NCBI GenBank assembly: GCA_026545765.1
Contig: CM048841.1
Coordinates: forward strand, 27,749,397-27,813,396
Source: Plantago major
Taxonomy: Eukaryota; Streptophyta; Magnoliopsida; Lamiales; Plantaginaceae
Direction: 5' to 3'
DNA length: 64,000 nt
Part shown: piece after piece, positions 59,698 through 64,000 of the stretch
How positions within the stretch are numbered: the first letter of the stretch is position 1
Layout: each line of letters begins with the position of its first letter
Made by a program: the position numbers and the translations under genes
Notes under the pieces: generated by a model
The model's database searches: none
What the model was told of the DNA's origin: nothing
Seen by the model: the letters and a program-made list of their open reading frames with translations, nothing else

Positions 59698-60139
59698 CAG
59701 TAGATTCTCATTTCTGGTCACTGAGTTTTTTTTTTTTTTTTTTTTTTTGGGGCATTTCCACGGGATAGAATGGTGAAATTTAGTTTTCCCTGTAGTTATA
59801 TTAGTTTATATCATTCCTCAAAAGCTGTCGATGTTTTCTTTGCCACTGTTTCATAGTTTTACAGGAGAATTTTTGTTAACTTTTTTAGTGCACAAATCAG
59901 TTCTAAGTTGTATCGTAATTTTGACCTTTCTTTTGTCTTAGTCACTTGGGCCAACAAACGTTTGTCAGCACATCACTTTCTGCTATTTATGATGAAAAAG
60001 AAGTAATTAACTAAATTTTCATTTCAGCAACACAAGAAAAAGAAGATGAAGAAACTAAAAATGATAGGTTAAGACTCACATGCTACTAGAAGGGTCAAAC
60101 TTTTTTGGTTCCGGGTCATAGTGAACACTCCATCCCTTA
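59698..60139. other. 3' flank of the TMEM45-like gene
   Basis: Probable 3' UTR and spacer. Nothing else supportable. Confidence 0.4.
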
Positions 60140-60467
60140 GACTACCCGCATTGGATTGCCGTGACGCCACCTACCGACCCGTGACGAGATTTTTTGCGTT
60201 GGTCACGACGCGACGCTAATCGCCACGGAATTTCAATTTTTTTTTTTTTTACATATTTAACATATTGTAAGAGTGTTTAGAAGTTGAAATTAGTAAAATT
60301 GCATTTTTTAAACTCGTTTTATAATTTATTGGGCAAGAGGCAGGAATATATTACAACAAACCGCTGAAAATTTAAAAACTAAATGGAAATGCAACAAACA
60401 CACAACACACGAATGCATTAAACAAACAAACATACACTACACGATTGGTGACGCTCAATCTCCACGG

Positions 60468-60617
60468 TCAACGCATTCTCCAAATATGTTCCATCAAGTC
60501 CCTTTGGAGTTCTTCATGCGTGCATCTACTGTGCATTTGCCGTGAAAAGTTCATGTATTCCGGGATAGAGTTTATTGTTGATTGTGCTCGTCGGATACGA
60601 ACTCCGTCAATCACATT
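60468..60617 (-). pseudogene. Residual C terminus of a PIF/Harbinger transposase
   Basis: The open frame reads VIDGVRIRRAQ, then CTHEELQRDLMEHIWRMR and a TGA at 60468-60470. Plant Harbinger nucleases commonly end with a similar LxxDLxEHIW motif. The frame differs from that of the N-terminal ORF it overlaps, consistent with an internal deletion junction. Confidence 0.5.
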
Positions 60618-60814
60618 GGTGTTTGTGAGATTGGAGAATGGTAATTTTGAGTGTAGGGGTCTTCGTACGAGCTTTCGAACAAAGGACGAACAAAGCTCGG
60701 TTGGGGTTGTGGAGAGGTGTTTTTGTTAAGCTTTTTCATGCACGCTTCGTAGGCTTCGGGTGTGTTTTCTTGCATCCACCTCAGAGTTTCCGGAGTGAAC
60801 AAGTTTCCGTCCAT
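60611..60814 (-). pseudogene. N-terminal ORF fragment of the Harbinger derivative
   Basis: 67 residues beginning MDGNLFTPETLRWMQENTPE, rich in Gln/Pro/Ser. No catalytic motif. It is the first ORF downstream of the TATA-like box near 60940. Whether it belongs to the SANT/Myb-like ORF1 or to the nuclease N terminus cannot be told from this piece. Confidence 0.4.
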
Positions 60815-61167
60815 GTCGCCGGAAAATTGAAGTGGAGATGGTTGGTGTTTTGGAGTGAGGAGAGTGTTTTGAGTTTAATTAAGAGAGAAAGAGGAGTTGG
60901 AGATGGGATGATCCAAATATAGTCAAGACTGATCTCATTTTATAGATCTCGAAAAAATAAAGCCGTTGGTGATTTTTATTTATTTTTTGCATTTTTATTT
61001 TGAAAGTTATAACCGTTTGAAATTTAAACGGATTTAAAAAAAAAAAAAATAATGACACATTAAAAAAATTTATGTTGAGCTCCCCCGTCAGTGGCTGACG
61101 GGGGAGGCAGCTGACGCGCCAGCAGCGCGTCAGTTGCAGGTGACGGCCTGCAATGCAGGCCGTCTTA

Positions 61168-62056
61168 GGAATTATGTAACCTAACACATGAAACGCATCC
61201 ATATTTAGATGCTTGTTGGCAGGTGCATTTAATTAACGGCCGTTCAGATATCATATCTTATTTGTAGCATACCCTAAATATTGATCGAAGAAGTGGAGGA
61301 CCGGGATTTTGTATGACTTTAAACAGTACAACTGTGTAGGTGGTGTAGTCACAACACCGAAATGCAACATCAATAAAAACTTCTCTAAATAACTTGACTT
61401 AAACAACGGAAGTAAAGTAGACAACATAATAAAATTTCTACCAGATTATGTTACTATAATCTACTGAGCCTTAAGGCGAAATACCCACTATACTAAAATG
61501 ACGGATTTACGAAAACAACTTTGAAATTATTCTTGTATATCTTGAGAATCAAAACTACTGAACAATTGAACCAAACTACCAATTCTACTCTAAATATCTA
61601 ACTCTAAGTCACACGAAGAGATCACCAGATAAAGTTCTGAAAACAGTTCTAAACACGAGAAGTTCAGATATACCTACCATGGGGTTTTCTGCTAAACTCT
61701 AGTGTGTAGATTTTTGATGAACTTCAGGTTGTTACTCCCTCCTCCCTCAACAAATGTCTTGTGTTGATTTTTTGCGGTCGACAAAATTCAACTTTGACTA
61801 CGATTTAATCTTAAAAAATAAGTGTAAAATGTTCGATTAAATTGTAAATTTAAAATGTTCAATATTTCCTAAAAAATCGTTCTTGTTTTAAACCATCAAC
61901 TCCTTAACCTATAAAAACCATGCACAACTCAAAATAACATCGCGGAACTAAATTAGACGTGGATAAATGCAAAATACATAAAAGAAACGAAAAAACTGAA
62001 GTGCAGAAATACAATGTTGTTAGCCGGTGTTGTGACACCACAACAAATAGCAAGTA
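61168..62056. other. Gene-free spacer
   Basis: TTACTCCCTCCTCCCTCAAC near 61730 resembles a Stowaway end without a clear partner. No gene supported. Confidence 0.35.
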
Positions 62057-62352
62057 GTGTTGTTAAACGAGCCGAGATACTGAGTATCACAATACTCGGC
62101 TCGAGCTCGATCTCAACTGAGCCTCGGCTCGTTAACAAAAACGTGTAAAAAAATGTGGTCAAGCTCGAGTAACTTGTAACGAGCTCGTCTCGAAAAGTTA
62201 ATGAGCCTTAGCGAGCCTTATCCATTGAAAATAAGTATAAAAAATATAAATTTATTAAAATAATATATTTTATCGAGTCCGTTAGATAAACGAGCACATT
62301 TGAGCTGGTTGACTTTATCAAGCGAGCCGAACTCGAGACTTAACGAGCCGAG
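62057..62352. repeat. Foldback GAGCCGAG repeat
   Basis: The left end AACGAGCCGAG and the right end AACGAGCCGAG/GAGCCGAACTCGAG occur with internal GCTCGAGCTCG palindromes. A degraded inverted-repeat element is likely, with no target duplication established. Confidence 0.35.
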
Positions 62353-62488
62353 CCCTTAATAGCTCCACTCGGTGTAAGAGCTATAGGCGAGACAGAAATG
62401 AAAGTGGAGATTCGCCTTGAAAATAATTTTCCTTTTACAATTTGCAGTTATGCACCATCAACTCAACTTTCACTTGTTTGAGAGGGGT

Positions 62489-63605
62489 AGAGATTTGGCA
62501 ATCCGAAAAGAAAAAGTGGTGGGGTAAAAAGGTTCCTTTCTGTACAAAAATGCGATGCTATGCTGGTGATGATGATCATTATGCTTGCCCTTTACAAAAT
62601 TCTTTTCTTTTACCCAAAAAAATCTCTCTTTTCTTTCTAATCACTTTTTTCTACCCTTTGTTGCACTCTCTTTCAAAAACATGAGTTAGCATGGTAAATA
62701 AGTCATTTTAATCATTCTCAAAGGGTTTGAGTATCAAAAAAGACCCATATTCTTTGTGAGAAACAGGGTAAATGGAGAAAAAGTATGGTTGTTGGGCAGT
62801 TCTAAGGGGTTGTTGTGTTGCCAATAGCTCCTCAGATTCAAGAAATTCAGGCAATGTTATCACTAAAAGGAGTCTTGTTTATGATGCTGCAGGTAAATTC
62901 ATTCTTTCTTTCTTTCCATTTTCTTTTTTCTCAATCTTTTCATCACATTGCCTTTGTCTGGTTAAGTATTCATCTTAATTTTCAGTTTACATGTACAGTA
63001 CATTAGCAAACTACTCTGTTTCAAGATATACCATCTTTACTCTGTTTCAACTTTCATATACTAGTACTAGCTTCACATGGGAGAATTTGAAAAGGTAGAA
63101 CTTTTTTTTAGCAGCTTTGCAGAGACACGCGTGGTGTTTGGTATTTAATTTCAAACTCAATTTGAGTTGAGTTTTGGAGTTGATTAATTTTGAAGTTTAA
63201 AGTGTTATATTAAACTGTAATATTGATTGGGGGTTTTAGTATGATATTTGAGTTTTGAAACTGATGTACAGTAACTTATTTCGAGTGGCATTGTGGAGAA
63301 ATAAACACAAAAGATTAACAAAACTAAATAAGCGGAGAAAAGTCAAAAGTTTAAAGAAAAAACGCACGGATGGTCTCTCTTCAAGACCAGATTAGTATCA
63401 CATCACATTTCTGCTAGTGACCTCTCATTCAGCTATAAACATTACATATATAACAAATGAAATTATTGCAGTTTCAATAATGGAGGTAATATCTTTAGTA
63501 ATGGCGGTAATGCACGAGTACTATTTTCATATAAAAAACACGATGTTTCAAACTAAATATGTAATGTTGAATCGTTGATCCATCTCTCTTTTATTTCAAA
63601 AGTTT
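62489..63605 (+). repeat. Segmental duplicate of the kinase 5' region (copy 2, intact gene)
   Basis: Partner of 51039-52045, covering promoter, exon 1 and the first part of intron 1. The two copies are in direct orientation about 11.5 kb apart, with the TMEM45-like gene between them. Confidence 0.85.
62772..62892 (+). CDS. PBL-type receptor-like cytoplasmic kinase, exon 1
   Basis: Encodes MEKKYGCWAVLRGCCVANSS ... KRSLVYDAA, 40 residues plus one base, then CAG|GTAAATTC. Joined to the exon at 63857 it reads SLVYDAA-ATETRYLNASNREMCAPDE. I recognise this N terminus from RLCK subfamily VII (PBL) kinases, whose SLVYDAATETRYLNASNREL segment precedes the kinase domain. Unlike many PBL proteins it has no Gly at position 2, so N-myristoylation is not predicted. 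The Cys residues at 7, 14 and 15 could allow palmitoylation (inference). The upstream AT-rich leader is shared with the duplicate at 51335. Confidence 0.85.
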
Positions 63606-63856
63606 TACCAATGTTTTATGTTATTGAAATGTAAAGGTTCACATTTCACCTTATGTGTTTCAGTTTAACTTCATATGGTTTATCATTTTCTGTTATCTTG
63701 TAGAATTTCATATATTAGCATAAATGGAAAGTACCTCACACATTCGAAGTAGTAATTAAAATTGTTAATTTTACATAAACATTGCACATTGCGACTGGAA
63801 GTACACATTTTACCACTTTTTTCACGTTCAATGCATAAGCTTTGTAATGCATGCAG
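62893..63856 (+). other. Intron 1 of the PBL-type kinase gene
   Basis: GT-AG intron. Its first 700 bp or so are shared with the duplicate copy at 51456-52045; the remainder is unique in this window. Confidence 0.8.
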
Positions 63857-64000
63857 CAACGGAGACTCGGTACCTGAATGCCAGCAACCGGGAAATGTGT
63901 GCCCCAGATGAGATTCAGAATTCATCTGAGGATCCGAATCCACATTCACTGCAAGTAATAGTAAATAAAGCACCGCCCGAGCTGCTAAAGTTCAGTTATC
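63857..64000 (+). CDS. PBL-type receptor-like cytoplasmic kinase, exon 2 (runs off the window)
   Basis: Acceptor ATGCATGCAG at 63856 after a 964-bp intron. The 48-residue stretch ETRYLNASNREMCAPDE ... KAPPELLKFSY leads into the place where family members have (F/Y)xELKxATxNF and the glycine-rich loop. The kinase catalytic motifs would lie beyond the right edge and cannot be checked here. The exact PBL member cannot be assigned. Confidence 0.8.

Larger units (their letters stand above)
60140..61164 (-). mobile_element. PIF/Harbinger deletion derivative
   Basis: Flanked by TTA target duplications (60137-60139 and 61165-61167). Ends GACTACCCGCATTGG and, complemented, GACGGCCTGCATTGC match at 11 of 15 positions. 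The minus strand has a TATA-like CTATAAAATGAG near 60940, an ORF start at 60814 and, in another frame, a stretch ending QRDLMEHIWRMR-stop at 60468. This resembles the C terminus of PIF/HARBI1-type nucleases (..L..DLIEHIW). The middle of the transposase is missing. So it is an internally deleted, non-autonomous copy. Confidence 0.6.

Noticed and set aside
61728-61950. Stowaway MITE
   Set aside because: The left end resembles CTCCCTCC but no inverted partner end or TA pair could be found.

Overview
The window is plant nuclear DNA, most likely from a eudicot. It is AT-rich, has GT-AG introns in two host genes of typical plant families (a DUF716/TMEM45-type membrane protein and a class VII receptor-like cytoplasmic kinase), and is dominated by plant LTR retrotransposons and small DNA transposons. 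I see no rRNA, tRNA, CRISPR or bacterial operon structure.

Layout. Positions 1-21942 are a three-deep retrotransposon nest. An old Copia-type LTR (C) begins left of the window and ends at 21942. It was split by a 20.4-kb Copia element on the minus strand (A, 725-21168, target duplication AGTGT). A was in turn split by a 6.8-kb Copia element on the plus strand (B, 5062-11898, target duplication ACTCT). A carries large extra reading frames downstream of pol. B looks like a Sirevirus-type non-autonomous relative with a repeated polypurine-tract region. Positions 21943-29338 are gene-free and hold Helitron-like ends, a retroposon tail, a TA microsatellite, direct repeats and a Stowaway-like MITE. 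Positions 29339-43285 are a 13.9-kb Ty3/Gypsy element of the Tat type (D, target duplication ATATG), with gag-pol on the plus strand and three TATA-led antisense reading-frame units in its 3' region. Positions 43286-44851 are gene-free. Positions 44852-50228 are a compact Tork/Tnt1-like Copia element (E, target duplication AAATT). Positions 50229-56000 hold a MULE-like element with a Stowaway nested in it, a duplicated kinase first exon, another inverted-repeat element and a 1.3-kb higher-order repeat array.

Host genes. The DUF716/TMEM45-like gene has coding exons at 57545-57891 and 59220-59697, with a 5'-UTR intron that has taken in a truncated LINE. A kinase gene of the PBL (RLCK-VII) type starts at 62772 and runs off the right edge. 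Its promoter, first exon and start of intron 1 are duplicated about 11.5 kb upstream at 51039-52045.

The most unusual signals are: covarying tandem stem-loops in the leader part of the A/C LTRs; a ladder of polypurine-tract/LTR-start modules about 195 bp apart in B that runs across the LTR boundary; element-specific short words scattered through coding and non-coding parts of A, B and D; antisense TATA plus ACGT-box units in D; an identical 19-nt primer-site sequence in a Gypsy and a Copia element; and a 300-bp higher-order repeat in the array at 53340-54670. All LTR elements are treated as fossils. All homology calls come from reading motifs by eye, without database searches.
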